Assembly (NCBI GenBank): GCA_013365365.1
Contig: JABVXU010000039.1
Span: 207,378 to 271,377, forward strand
Source of the DNA: Cruorifilaria tuberocauda
Lineage: Eukaryota; Nematoda; Chromadorea; Rhabditida; Onchocercidae
Reading direction: 5' to 3'
Length of the DNA stretch: 64,000 bases
Shown: in pieces, positions 14,191 through 28,167 of the stretch
Layout of the letters: every line of letters begins with the position of its first letter
How positions within the stretch are numbered: the first letter of the stretch is position 1
Position numbers and translations under genes: made by a program
Notes under the pieces: generated by a model
Told to the model about the DNA's origin: nothing
The model's database searches: none
The model's input: only the letters and a program-made list of their open reading frames with translations

Positions 14191-16389
14191 ATCAATCGTC
14201 ACTTATGATACTATCAGTAATCAAAAAAAAAGTTTAAAAATACTCCAATGTTAGCTTAATCTATGCTCTATTTTAGCTCCTTGACATGATTTATCAACAA
14301 ATCCCTCGGAAATTATTTGAAAATTTTTTTTTAATGAAAATTTAAATAATACTATTATCTCCGATACGACCATTTTAAAGCTGTCATTTTAATTCAATCA
14401 TTAGATATTTTAACAAAGACTTTGAATTTTCAAAAATTCAAATTTTAAATATGAATGTTTAATGCAATCAAGATAATTTATCTGATTCCATCTTTCTTCT
14501 AATGTGTGAAATGAACATTTGATTGAAAATTCCGGAATTCTACTGGTTTTTGATTTTAGTTAAAGATCTGCTAGTTTTTCATAACTGTACTGAATAGTTA
14601 AATTGCTTACTCGAGTTGTAATTCAATCAGATAGATGAGGTAATTTAAGCGGAATCTAAAATTCAAAATTAAAAGTATAAAAAAATGATAGAGAGAGAAA
14701 AAGGAAAATGAATATTCGTAATCTACCGATTAATTAAAGCTTTCAAAATTTCTAACCTAGATTTAAAAAGTAAATTTGGATAAAGAAGCAGTATTGTGAG
14801 ATGTTTCTGATATGATAACAATTATTATCACTTCTATTCAATGTCTAAAAATTATTTCAACTTTCTGATATAATGATTAAAAGTTTATTTTGTTGATATT
14901 TATACTTATGTAATATTTTCATAATTATCAGACAGTTATCAGAACATCTCCGACAAAATCAATAAACCAAATGAATGCTAAATTTCAATTAGGAAATTTC
15001 ATTTTAAAATTTAATATTATCTTTTTCGTTACTTCTTCAGCTCTTCCTTTCAAGTATTTATTGTCGATAATAATAATAATAATGATGGTGAAGTGAATGT
15101 TGCTGATAAATGATAAAGTAATGATGATGATGATAATAGTATTGATAACTGTAGAACGCAGCAAATGGATTGAACGAATAGATAAATGGATAGAGAGACT
15201 ATTTTTTTTTTTACATTCCATAAATATTTTGGAAATTTTTTTAATTTGAAAAGTTTTTGAAATCGGTGTTAGATCCCGATTAGGTCTTTTCTTCTTCCAT
15301 GAGAATCTCTTATCATTCCATTCTTTGCTTCGATATCCTAAAATGGAATGTTTCTTCGTTCCACTAAATTTTTTCATTTTTATACAATTATAAGTATTTT
15401 GCAAAAAGATCGAACAAAACATATTTTGAAATTTCGAATGTTTCTTTGCTTTTTACTGACTGATAACAAATATCATCACTCAGTGATTAGCTGATAACAT
15501 TATGATAATGAGTATCTAATAGCTAATGGCAATGTTTCTGAACTTCAATTATCGTATATATTTGATCATCCAGATAATGATTATGAAATTATTATATTCT
15601 CAAAAATCAATAATTTATTGATGGAAATTATTTTTTAAATTAATTGGGATTTTTATTTTTTGCGATAATTTGAAATTACTCCAGAATGATAATGAGGTGG
15701 AGTAAAGAGCTTATCATTTCCATTCTTATTCTCTTATCTTATATAATAATTCAATTTGATAAGAGAAGATAGAAAAGCGCAAAAAAATTTCTATCGAAAA
15801 GATTGTCGATAATATTGATTAGTTTTTCGCTAATTTGCTAATTTCCACTATCAAATGAATTGATAAGACAATTTTGAATTTTATCTTTTGATGAGGGAAA
15901 AATATGAGCTTTTAAACGAAGCTTCCATCATTTTTACTTCTGTTATTAGATTTGATGACGTACGTGTGAGATAACGTATACTGATGAAGTACGAGAATGA
16001 GAGGTTTCGGTTGATTAATTTTCCTAGGAAAAATCTATTTGTCTTACGCTGAATTTTTAATTTCTATGCAGTTGTTTTAAATTTTCAACTATTTACTACT
16101 TGGCTAATTTATGGTAAATTCTATCATGGATAGATTATCCAATAGGTTAAGGATACTCTGTTACTTATCAATTAAGTTACGTCAGATGATTGCTATTAAA
16201 ATAATCATTCCAATTTCTTATTGATAATATATGGTACTTCAGATAGTCTTTTCTTATTAAAAGTAATTTGAATGTTAGATTAATTAAAGTTACATTTGCT
16301 ATATAGGATAGATAACAAATTAATGATATAAGCTTGGAACAGTTTATCTGACTACTATAACTGGGCATTTCTATCAAACAATTTACGAA

Positions 16390-16465
16390 CTACTGATTGA
16401 AACTGATCGACTGATAACAACATGAAGCTACTGATTGAAACTGATCGACTGATAACAACATGAAG
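16390..16465. repeat. 38-bp perfect tandem duplication
   Basis: Two identical 38-bp copies, 16390-16427 and 16428-16465, beginning CTACTGATTGAAACTGATCG. No mismatch between copies suggests a recent duplication. Confidence 0.95.
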
Positions 16466-17763
16466 CTTAGATTCAGTATTGAAAAAGGTAGCAAAATCAC
16501 CTTTCTGATAGATAAAAGTCCTGATGAATCAGATAGCTAATCATATCATCAATGATAAACAATAGATGACATACATACCACAATATCAGCAAATAATTGT
16601 GATGTGTAAGCGTACGTTTAACTTTTCATTCACTCATTTGCTTACTTATATTTTCTACGTATTTGTTTGTTTATATTTATTACGAAATTCATTTCATATA
16701 TATTTTACTTATACTTTTTCGTATGCAATTGTTATTGTGATTTGTAATTTACTTATACCTATGACGAATAGAGTGAATAATTATGACTGATAAAGTAAAA
16801 TTAGAAAAGTTAACGAACTCTATTTGAAATTATCGAAATTGTATTCTGTCAAAATATCAACGGATATTGATAATTATCGAATAGGTGGATTACATTTACA
16901 TTTTTCTATGTTGTGAAGTATGCGAATGGTATATGATAGTAGCAAAATTGTAGAATTGGTTAATGTGCCGAATTTCAAACATATTTTCGAGATCATATAA
17001 TTTAAGTTCTTATCTGTTTTTGTTATCTGATACTATTCTTATCTGATATTAAAGATACCTTCGATTTGTTGTTAAATGCTGGAAATATAAATTATAAATC
17101 GAATAAAGTATAAATTAACCTAAAATAAGGGAAAGAATTCATAGATATTTACGATTACATCATGGAAAATTTTTTATTTTTCACTTTTGTAGAATGAAAT
17201 AGTAACTGAGGATAGTTTGGATGTCAAAGTACAGTACAATTAGCCATGATTTCTTAATAATTTTGTCATGCAAATTAATGCAAACATCGTCGACGATGCT
17301 GTTTGTCACTTCTTATCATCATCATAACACCACTTTTCATTCTGTATGACCTTTAATGAACTTTATGGGATTAATGAGACCTTCACTTTTATATCATAGA
17401 TGTTAAAATTAGCGTGAACGAAAGATTGTGATTAAGTAATGATCAAAAAGACTATAAATATCTTTTGTTAACATTATCGTTGACCTCTCTTAACATTCAA
17501 AATCAAAAGACATTTATTGGTGATAAGACAAATTATTGGTTATCGATTATTGATAATGCAAGTGTTATTTTTCGCTTATGCTTAATTTCCAATCATTCAT
17601 TTAAAAAATTTTATCATATCAGTGCAAAAGATGCTTCAATAATTTCTTTCAATTTAAAAATGAATTAATTTATTTCAGTTAATGTTTATCAATTAATAAA
17701 GAAGTCATTCCATTCCCGGAATTCGCTTCTCAATTTTGTCAATCTTATTTGATGCGCAAATGT

Positions 17764-17791
<28 letters not shown>
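17764..17791. repeat. (CA)14 microsatellite
   Basis: Fourteen perfect CA units, followed by ATACACGCATACACATACAT. Confidence 0.95.
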
Positions 17792-17797
<6 letters not shown>

Positions 17798-19665
17798 CAT
17801 ACACATACATAAATATTCATGATGTGTACCATTAAGTATCATAGCGCTGTAAATTCATATCAATCAAAAATGGATCAGTGAATCATTTTGGAACTCGTTT
17901 TTTCGATCATTTACGTCCTTCAACTTTTTTTTTTTCTTCACGTGTTTGTCTTTGTTCATTCATTTTCGTTTTCATTAAAAATAAAAATTGAACAAAAAAA
18001 AAAATCTCTCTAATTCAGGTTATTTTCATTAAACTCAACTTTTGTTAAAAAAATCATTGAATTTCATTTCAAATTAAGGTTCTTAAAATTTTTTTCTTTT
18101 TTTAAACTTTTCACTTACTGCTATAATTAAATTTAATTTGAAATGTTCTAAAAATGATAAAAACGAAACTGTAAATATATTGTAATTCTTATAGAAACGA
18201 TATGCTTACTTTTCATCAAAATTTTATTGTTAAGTTTTTTTCTACCTGAAAATTTTCATCTCTAATTTAATTCAAATATTTAGTAAAATTTTCGATATTA
18301 ATTCATTGGAAAAGTTACACACACATGCAATCAGTACTTCCTAATTTTCACTCTTCTTAAACACTGTCCTTCATTTTACCTGTATTATTAATATCGTTTA
18401 ATGGTTAATGTCCTTGCGATCGGTTAATATGGTATAACATTTTTGGTTAACTTTGTTCAATCAACTTTCACTTATCTTCTTTTAATCATTCTTTGTTATC
18501 AGGCAAATCATTCCATTACTCAACAAATCGTCAATCTTTTTTTTATTATTCATACCTCATAAACTTGCTTCCAAAGATTAATTCAAAGACAATCAATCTT
18601 AGAAAAGTTTATTTTTAAATTGAAGTTTGTTTGGCGTTTTGCGTTTTATCAATTTGTTCACAACTTTGAAGCCACTTTATCTTTGAAATTTTCAATAATT
18701 TTTCTCTTAACCTTTTATGAGCTATAACCAGTAAGTTTTAGGATCATCAGTTCTAATTTAGCCACCTTGTATTCCTGTTTTTACAGCTTTATTATCCGGA
18801 AGGAACCGAATATGTCGATGTTATCAGCGGCACTGCGAACATTTATTCCTTGCTGTTTATCACTACACTAGCATATCAACTATTAACTTGCACTATAAAA
18901 AAGGTTCTTATCGAACAAATTTATAATGAAAAAATATATTTTCTTGAAGCTTACTTCTTCAAAACCGCATCTAACTTATCGACATCTAACTTACCGCATC
19001 TAATCGCTCTAACTTATCGACGAGTAATGAGGTATATATAATTAGTAACATGCTGCATTATCCACAATATCACTTATCAGTTCAGTGTTAATGTGAAACG
19101 TATGATAAAATTATTTTCTAGAGAGTTCGTAAAAATCAATGAATTCATTTTAATACGAATAATTTTACAATTATTGGACATCGATCATATATTCTAAAAG
19201 ATCACTTCACACAGGTATTATTACTAATAAAATCTCTCTCTCTTCATAATCAACTATCATTTCAAATCAAAATGATTTCCCATGATCTATTTTGTAAAAT
19301 GTTTTACGTGATTTCTACCACTACTCGATGCAATATTTCTTAATCACTTTTTATCCTAAAAAATTAATTGCATCTTGTAATTTTCCAAAATTAATTAGGA
19401 CATCGCTCTTTCAAATTATTGTTTGAATGGATTTGAAAAATTACAGTCAATTGTTTCTTCCGATTTCTTATTTTTTTATCTGATCAATCTGAAATTCCAA
19501 TTTTTTCATTTTTTTTTTAAAACATTGATTTAAAAATTTCACCTTTCAAACTCCGTTAATGCCATCTATTGAATACCATTTTCGGTATTTCTTTTTTTCT
19601 TTTAAATTTTCTGTTATTAAAATCAAATAGTTTTAAATGATTTTCAAACATTAGTTGAATATGCA

Positions 19666-19721
19666 TGTACAGATGTGCGATGTGCATGCAGATGTGTATC
19701 AGCTGCATGCACATCTGTACA
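19666..19721. other. 18-bp hairpin with a 7-nt bulge
   Basis: TGTACAGATGTG (19666-19677) and CATGCA (19685-19690) together pair perfectly with TGCATGCACATCTGTACA (19704-19721). The extra bases CGATGTG (19678-19684) bulge out and the loop is 13 nt. The bulge looks like a short duplication inside one arm. Confidence 0.7.
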
Positions 19722-19934
19722 CACATATACATAAGCATACACAGATGCACATGCATACACAAAAGATGCAAATATGTATATACAGTAATATCAAAACTTT
19801 GAATGGTAAGGGGTTTAGACAGGTGAAAGGGACGGTAAGTTTATCAGGTAAGATGACATAACCTTGAACGCGTTCACTAATGTCACCGAAAATTGACACT
19901 TACGCATTCAACAACAGATAAAAAGGAAAAGAAA

Positions 19935-19954
19935 GAGAGAGAGAGAGAGAGAGA
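19935..19954. repeat. (GA)10 microsatellite
   Basis: Ten GA units in a longer purine-rich tract. Confidence 0.9.
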
Positions 19955-22126
19955 AAGAGAAAAGATCCTTCGTAAATTTAGAAATGTTAGGAGAAAAAAA
20001 AATGACTTCCCGTTCCGATCGCTTGGATCTCTCTCGAATTGCCGCTCTTCTCGAATCATTTTTCTTTGCTTTCATTTTTACTCTAAAATTTAAGTGAATT
20101 TTTATAATTACAAAAATGCAGACATTACTATTTTGCTAATGCGTGTGGCATACGTAACTAGTTACGTGAAATGTTATTACTGTTAGAAGGGAAGGAATAA
20201 AAGAGTTTTTGCAAATGCAAATAGGAATTATGAGGAGAGGATTGCTTATTTGTTGTTTTATCTGATTATCACGAAACGAATTAAAATTTTGAATTTAATC
20301 TGGAATTGCTTATAAAGACAATAAGTAATAGGAACGAACAAGTAATTAATTACTTTATCACAGTGTCGCTTGTGATAAGATAATTAATTAATCGAAGAGT
20401 AGTAATTAGCTGAAGAAATGCGTAGTGGAGATAAAGAGACTTGATGAAAGATATTTATAGAAATATGAATTTTAATCAACAAAGGGCACTTTCTATGAAG
20501 TTTTTTCTCAAAAAAAAAAAAGTGGGAATGAATTCTATCTGTTTACGTGTATGTGTTTTGAAAATGACTTCTCTTTGGACAGGTCGATGATAACAAAATT
20601 TTGTTTCATTACAAACATTCGATACATTTCAATCCTACAAAGCAGACAATTATAAATTTACTCTTAAAACGTTATATCAATCTATATATTTTTTTGATTA
20701 AAAATAAAACTTATCAGTAAATGATATGAGAAGGTCTAATTACCTTTATGCTACCTCTGCTCGCTATAATCTGTTATTTCATCGTATAGCATTGTCTAGT
20801 TTACCATATCTTTTATCGTCTATCTGAGCTTACTTTGTGTATATTGAATGAAAATAATTTTCCGGATTAGGAAAACTAGCAGTCTAAGAGTTTCGCATAA
20901 GAATATGGATAGAAACTTGATATATTTCCATTTTAAAAAAGACCAAACAGTCTTCACTTTAAAATATTAGAAAATAATTATGCCCTAGGATATTCCAAAA
21001 AGATTAGAAAATGCAGAGCTTTTAATCTTATCTTGGACAAGCAATTATACAATGAATATATGAAAACAAAAACGGGTAAGCCGAAAATATATCGGATTAC
21101 TGAGCCAAAATCGGATAACAAAGGCAAAAAAAGATGTTTGGCGTTTCCGAAATGCTTAAATTGAGAGATTTCGTGAATTATATTTTGAGCTGAATTCCTG
21201 AATTTCAGATAACATTTTAGTAGTTGCTAATTTCAATTTGAACATCGTACCTTTCTATAGAATCCTGACATACCTAAATATATAAACATGAGATTCATTC
21301 ATAGAATCCAGTACGCTTTAATTTTCCACAGCATTTTATTTTATCTATTAATTTGTTTTGTTCATCCTTAATTTTGATATTGCTGGAATCATATATATTT
21401 TGATTAAATCTTAATAGAATACTCTCTTATCACCGTTCATTTTAAGAATGCGTGAAAATTTGACGTCACTTCCGTCAAATCTATGATTAGCTTAACTTTC
21501 AGTAATCTATGATAGAGTGAAGGAACGTTATGATAGTTACTATTCACATTTCTCAAAAAGCATCAGTATAAGCTCATCAACTTATCACTCAATTACTCTC
21601 TCTCTCTTTCTCTCTTTCTCGTACTAAAACTATTCTGACTCTTTGTTGTTTACTTGTTTACTACACATTTATCAAAACTTCGTGATTTCTTCCGTTGCGC
21701 AATTTTTCCTTATTCTTACGCCTCCGCTGAAATTAATTCCGTTTCTCTACCAAATCAATATATTCCAAATCACTGGGATTTCTAGATGAAGTGAAATGTC
21801 AGGATAAATTAAAATATGCATTTCATCACTGTCTGAATGAATAAGAATTCAACAAATCAACAAATGACCGCCACTCGGGAAATTTCATTCTCCCTCGGTA
21901 TGTGGCTATCAGGAGCGGGGGCTAATTTAACAATTGCTCATCTCCTCTCTCACTTCTTCTTCCAGCATTTTAAATTCAAAAATTTTTCTCTTCTCTGCTC
22001 ATTTTATCATCCTCTGATCGACTCATTCACTTTCTTCATCAATTTTTAACTCTCAAACTAGTGATAAATATCAATCGCTTCTTTATCTATTCAATCTCTC
22101 CTTCTCACAATCCTTTCTTTTATCTC

Positions 22127-22150
22127 CCTCTCTTTCTCTCTCTCTCTCTC
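22127..22150. repeat. CT-rich microsatellite
   Basis: Imperfect CT repeat inside a broad pyrimidine-rich stretch (21,600-22,700) upstream of rap-2. Confidence 0.8.
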
Positions 22151-22351
22151 TTTTTATTACTCATCACCCATTAAAAAGTCAAAAAGCTTTTTTTTCACCC
22201 TAATTCGCGCAAAAATATTTGAAAATAAAATAATTGCTCATTGTTTACGGTGCTGTTTGCCCTCTTTCTCTTTCTTTCCCTCCCTCTCTCTTATTATACT
22301 TCCTTATTAGGGAGAGATTTTAAAGCTATGCCATCGTAATTCATTACATTA

Positions 22352-22407
22352 CTTGGCCAGAAATGAAAAAAAATCCTAAGGCTCCTCTTCGATCATTTCT
22401 AGCCAAG
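22352..22407. other. 15-bp hairpin upstream of rap-2
   Basis: CTTGGCCAGAAATGA (22352-22366) pairs with TCATTTCTAGCCAAG (22393-22407) at 14 of 15 positions, with a 26-nt loop. It lies about 1.1 kb upstream of the rap-2 start. Nothing in the sequence identifies it as a known RNA family. Confidence 0.65.
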
Positions 22408-23531
22408 CTTATCCACATACAGTTTTCAAAAACCCTATCGCATATTGTGTGCTAACCCATCTTTCAACAACTGTACATTCCACATTTTCGCGGGGACGTT
22501 CTCTATCTCTCCTCACCTTCTCAATCCTTTCTCTCCATTATTTCCCTTTTCTTTTGTCATACTCTCAATCACTGTCATTGTTACAAAGCGTGATTCTATA
22601 AAATTCGTCTAATCAACTACGTGTCTTCCTAAAACACTTACTCTCTCTTTGCTACTCTCAATCTTTCCGGCACATTCTCTCATTCAAGTGTTGACATGTC
22701 TGTCTATTGTATGTGATTCCTAAGGGGCTTACTTGAGGGCATTGAGAGCAGCATGACTGCCCTAAATAGTTGGAATTTTAGTTCGGAATTAGTTTCGGAT
22801 AGTTTACAATTTGCTTTGTTTGCAAAATTTCTTCGAGCCAAAAGTTTTTTTTTTCTTCACCAAAAAATCCACTTATTCCCATCAGAATTATTCGTTATTT
22901 CCCAATTTACATTCTTTTCGTATGAATGATTCATGCATTTCCTTACAGTACTTCATGTCTTTACTACATCACTATCATGATATGATATAGTTCTGGCCTA
23001 TATTCCGGTTTACCATGCCGTAGCTCTACTCTAGACTCTCTACTTCAAATACTCGCTGTCGTTGTATTATAGTTATGGTATAAAACTATAAGTAAATAAT
23101 AGCATTAGCTTTTCCATTGTTAGATGCTATCAATAAATGGTGACTGTTGAGAAGTTAGTTAAACAATTGTTTCTTGCCTACATGCTGTCAAATTTTGGAG
23201 TGACCGAAACGAATGAATCATCAAATCTGGTCACTTTTATTGTATTATATTTCCAACTGTTTGCTTTTCTCTCCGAATTAATTGATTTGTTTATTACTTT
23301 GCTGTATTTATTACTCTACCGAAATGACATAACTATAAAAACTTTTTTCTCAAAAATTATATTTATATGTTTATCGAAACTAATCTCACTTGCAAATTAC
23401 CCGAGCAAACTTTCAAATTCTGTAAAGAAAAATCAATATTATACTAACGTATTTGGCGATTACAGAAATAGGTATTGTCGAGTCACATTGAATGAGATCT
23501 GTCCCATCCTGTTTCGCCATCCTACCGGAGT

Positions 23532-25218
23532 ATGCGCGAGTTCAAGGTAACGGTTTTTGAACCACTTTTAATTTCATCAATTGTTTTAATATTAAGTCTG
23601 AAAAAGATGAAGCTGATAGCAGTAATGTAAGGATTGATTTCAGTAAGCTGAAGAAAAAGCTGTTGATATTTTATCGCAGCAATTTATTTCTTAGTATGAG
23701 ACTATAGTATCATTATAATTTATTGATTGGTTATTTTTCAGGTAGTTGTACTCGGAAGCGGAGGTGTTGGTAAATCAGCTCTAACCGTTCAATTTGTTTC
23801 GAATACATTTATTGAAAAATATGATCCGACCATTGAAGATTTTTATCGTAAAGAGATTGAGGTTTATTCAGTGCTACTTTCAGTTTTTAAAAATAAAAAT
23901 GGAAGAAGTTAGATTTTGACATTTTTCCTGATACTTTCTCCGGCCCTAAAAGTTCATCTTGATCTCTCGGGGATATCGTGGAACAGAGTTTTTAAAATCA
24001 ACGATCAAAATTCGGAACACAGAGTTCTTAAAAATTTCATAGCATTTGCTTCATATTGTTCATTTTTAGGTGGCTGAGTAGTCCCATTTTAGCCACATTA
24101 AATGTCTTATAAGTTGTTGTGAAGTGAAAAAAAATTCAGAAAATTTAGGACCCGAAATTGAAATGTGATGGGAAGTTAATCAATCATGCTGAGCTTGGCT
24201 GCTAAACTTAGTAAAAGCGAACGATGTTTAGTCGATTATGAAGAAGGAAATTTCCAGGTAGATGGTCAGCCATGTGTACTGGAAATTCTGGATACCGCGG
24301 GTACAGAACAGTTCGCATCAATGCGTGACCTCTATATCAAAAATGGACAAGGTTTCGTGGTGGTTTACTCAATAACAAGTCAACAAACATTTCACGACAT
24401 CAAGACGATGCGTGAACAGATTGTCCGGGTTAAGGTGAATCTTTAAACCAATTGATATCAAAACATGGAAATTTATTTTACTTGAATAATTTTTTGCTCG
24501 ACACTTATCGATGATCTTAACAGTTTTTTCCAAATAAATCTCAAGTTTTTTCAATATTTATGTATTAACTTTGAAGTCAATAGAATATGATAAGAGAAAT
24601 AAGTTTCAAAATGATGACGTGCAGAAAGTAATTTATTTATAAATCATGAGTAATGAAATGTAGAAAAAGCAACAGAACAACAGTCAATGAACGAAGTGAT
24701 TTAAAAATTAGTTTTAGGGTACCGATCAAGTGCCTATCTTATTGGTTGGTAACAAATGCGATCTAATTCATCAGCGGCAGGTAAATATTGTCGCGGATTG
24801 GGTATTATTTGAATAAATGGTTGTAATGATTATAATTTAGTTCCGAAATACTGGATAATTTGCTTATGATTTTTTTCGCCAGTTCAGCATGCAATCTTTT
24901 TCGCAAATTTTTTTATTTGCTTTTGCATATTCCACTATTTTCATCACTAATAGGCGAAATTGTATAAAAATAATTATTTATTATCCTATACATGCCAAAG
25001 ATATTTCACTGTTTTCTTATTTTGTGATTCTCTTTGCTTTTCAGGTACGAACAGAAGATGGTCTTGGCTTGGCAGAATATTGGTCATGTCCATTCACGGA
25101 ATGCTCAGCAAAGAGTGCACATAACGTGAATACTGTATTCGCTGAAATTGTACGCGAAATGAATTATGTTCAAAATGCGCGCATCAAGCAGAATCAGGGA
25201 TGTTGTATAGTGCTGTAA
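23532..25218 (+). CDS. rap-2: Ras-related small GTPase Rap2
   Basis: Five exons: 23532-23546, 23742-23861, 24258-24434, 24718-24780, 25045-25218; 182 aa. The first coding exon is only 15 nt (MREFK), fixed by the conserved Rap2 N-terminus and a GTAACG donor. All nucleotide-binding motifs are present: P-loop GSGGVGKS, switch [20 protein letters not shown] with the Rap-specific Thr, NKCD and the SAK motif. The protein ends GCCIVL, a CAAX box whose final Leu predicts geranylgeranylation and membrane attachment. Rap2 cycles between GTP and GDP forms and acts in adhesion, neuronal and developmental signalling. Similarity to Caenorhabditis RAP-2 is close over the full length. A long frame overlapping the first exon in another register is not used. 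Confidence 0.97.
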
Positions 25219-25367
25219 ATTACTCATTGTTTTACTTTCTTCTTTCCAGTCATTCATCATTGCACTCCTTACTTCGAGTTACTTATTTTTTGCTATTATT
25301 AATTCTTTCTTAATTTGTATGTTCCAAATCAATAATTAGTTCACTGCAGTGATTTAGTATTTTTAAA

Positions 25368-25373
25368 AATAAA
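25368..25373 (+). terminator. AATAAA poly(A) signal of rap-2
   Basis: Canonical hexamer 150 nt after the rap-2 stop codon. Confidence 0.6.
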
Positions 25374-28167
25374 GCATTTGGAAATTTAGATACCATTAGG
25401 TTTATGCGTCAGTCAGTGTAAACTATCTTCCGCCGATACTGTGATCAAATACGGACAGGACCTTATATAGATCATTCAAAATAAGTTCACTATGTCATCA
25501 CATAAGTTTTTTAAGCAATCTGGTTGGTTTAATTATCGTTGATGACATTCAGATTTACAACCTTCCATGTTGTGACAGGCATTTTGGAATCTAAGAAAAA
25601 TTGTTTTGACCACTATATTTTGCGCACTATGCTTTCTCATTCTCGTCCAATGAAACTTCTGAGAAACTTCACACATATTTTTTTTCATTTTTTTCTCTAT
25701 TTATTTGAAACGGGTAAATTAATCTGAAGTACTTTAAGTCCAAAAGTATAAATGAGGGATAATGTAGAATCCTCGTGATAACACAAATTTCCATGTGTTT
25801 TGATGCAAAATAATAAAGCCGAAAAGAAATAATTTTTAGATAAAGGACGAAGAGAAAGATTTAGTAGGTGGGATAAGGCATTGTTATCATGATTTTCAAA
25901 CATAGGTGATTCACTGATTATTTTCTAGCAATCCATAATGGTTCTTTGTCTTTTCCCTCACTGTGCATTTCTCCAGGATCTCTTCCGTCCACTCATAATC
26001 TGATATCATCAAAACACATGATGTGTGGTAGTGTAACATCGCTTGTGTTTTTTCTAATAATAGCATTTATCAACTTTAATTCTTTTTAGATTTATTTTGA
26101 TAAAAAAGATTGTACTTTTCCCGGGTTTTCCTTTGATTCAAGGCAATATGTTCATTTCTCTTTCAGTGTATCCTATCTTTCATCCTAGCAGCTCTTGCTC
26201 TTTGTTTTTATTTCAAAAAAGGGCTGTAACTTTTCTTTGTTCCATGGTGATTGTTGAGCTTTTAAGATAAAAATGTGCGCTTTCTAAATTTCTTGTTTAA
26301 TTATGATTCAAGTTAGCGCATGTTGCAGAATGAACCTAATGATATATGCTGTTCTCGGTGGGTTTTTTTTTTATTTCAAGCAAATTTGTGGACTTGAGCT
26401 ATTTACTCGTACTTGCACATTTTCGGAAAAATGATGTACAGATGGTTAGGATAGTTTCCGTTTGCTTTCAGTTTTGTTTGAAGTAGACTCATATAGCTTT
26501 CATAAGCTTAAGTCATGTCAAAAATACCTTATTTTGTATTTTATTAGTGTTCTGGATATCTGAGACATGTTACGGCCTGAGTCACTAACATCATTTTTAA
26601 AAAAAATTTAGCATCACATTCTTGCTTTACTATTTTCAAATGAAAATTGCAGTAAGATTGGATGCACATTCTTCCTGCAACTAACGCAGGATTCATGCTG
26701 CCAGTGTTATCGTTGTTGTTGAGCTGTCTTATAATTCTACGCCTTGAATTTGTCATTTCTTTGTTTTTTATTTAGAGCCTTTCTGTACGGAAGATGCCAC
26801 TTCATGCTTTTTATCCATGTTGCATTCTTAGAATTTATTGCTAAATTTATATCATAAATTTATCATTCGTTTCAAAAATTTGAGGAAAATGAGAAAATGA
26901 ATTTGGCATTTCTAGTTCTAGTGATAGAGTGACACTATATATAATAAATCGCTTATTTGGAATTATCGAAGAGAATTGAGATGTAAAATTTTGAATGATA
27001 TATTTTTCGAGAACTAATGAAACATAGGCATTTCTCCATCTTTTCATCTCTATCTCATACCGATCTGAATTAAGGCATGATGAGTTTAAAGTTTTTTTTT
27101 TTTTTTTTTTAGTAAATGGTTTAAATGAAAATCAGTTCATACAATTCTGTATGCCAGTTCTGTTTATTGCTTGTTAGGTCAATGTATTGCTAATAATTCT
27201 TTGTCACTTTTGTTCATTTTACTTTTTATTATATTTTATTAATTTCCTCTTCAATGATTGTGCAAATTATAGGAATTTTTGAGACATTAGGCTTTGTTAG
27301 GAAGAAGATAATAGTAAAAATGCAAAGAAAATAAGCAATAAAAGATTTAGAAGAATTTGAAAGAGTTTGTAATGTATAAAGTATGTTTTTAAATAATTTT
27401 ATGATACTTGAGTGATGAGATTAGTGCTAGAAATCATAAAAGATTTAAAGTATTATTATAGAGGGATTAAGGAGGGAACGACTTTTTTCCATTATTCATT
27501 CAAAATACTTTAATCTTTAATATCTGTAATTAATACTTAAATTTAATTGCATCAGTTAAGTCATTCATTTCTGCCATTGTTTATTTGTTGTAAGCAATGT
27601 ACGTTTTATTGATATCGTTGGTTATTCGATTAATAAAACATTTGAACGAAATTAATTTTTGACAAAAAATTTTTAATTCGAAAATAATATCGATTGTTAC
27701 TGATCCAGCATTTCACACATACAATCTCTAAAATGCACGACAAAATATATTTCAGCACCGGTAAAATCTACAAAACATGAAGATGTTAGTAATATTGGAT
27801 ACGCGTAATTTTATAATTATGCTTATGATAGTTTCCCTTTTATAGAAAGGATTCGGCTACAACAAATTTTTGAAGTTCATCTGAATCTCAGAGTGATTCT
27901 TTGATTTCATAAGTTTTTTGAAGGGAATGATAATGGTAATTTAGTGAATTCTGTATTAATTATTTCTGGCAAAGATATGAGAATTTTAAACTATTCCATG
28001 TTTTATTATGCTATATATGATCCGTTTCGAACTATTTTCAAGAAGCTTTCATTGCTTTTCTGCTGATATAATCACTATTTGTGGTAGCGCTGTTCTGGAT
28101 TATACGTGATAAAAAGATGAATGATTGTCCGATTTTTAAAATTAATGTAACTGTTATTATATAAACC
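25374..28167. other. Intergenic region between rap-2 and mrpl-1
   Basis: About 2.8 kb with no supported gene. It contains a poly(T) run of 19 at 27092-27110. It should hold the mrpl-1 promoter at its right end. Confidence 0.6.

Noticed and set aside
14985..15422. Minus-strand open frame of 145 codons
   Set aside because: Composed of Ile/Lys/Ser runs translated from ATT/ATC-type repeats; no splice-site context and no similarity.
23137..23550. Plus-strand open frame of 137 codons upstream of rap-2
   Set aside because: Hydrophobic, low-complexity, no family resemblance; it runs through the rap-2 first exon and its donor in a different register.
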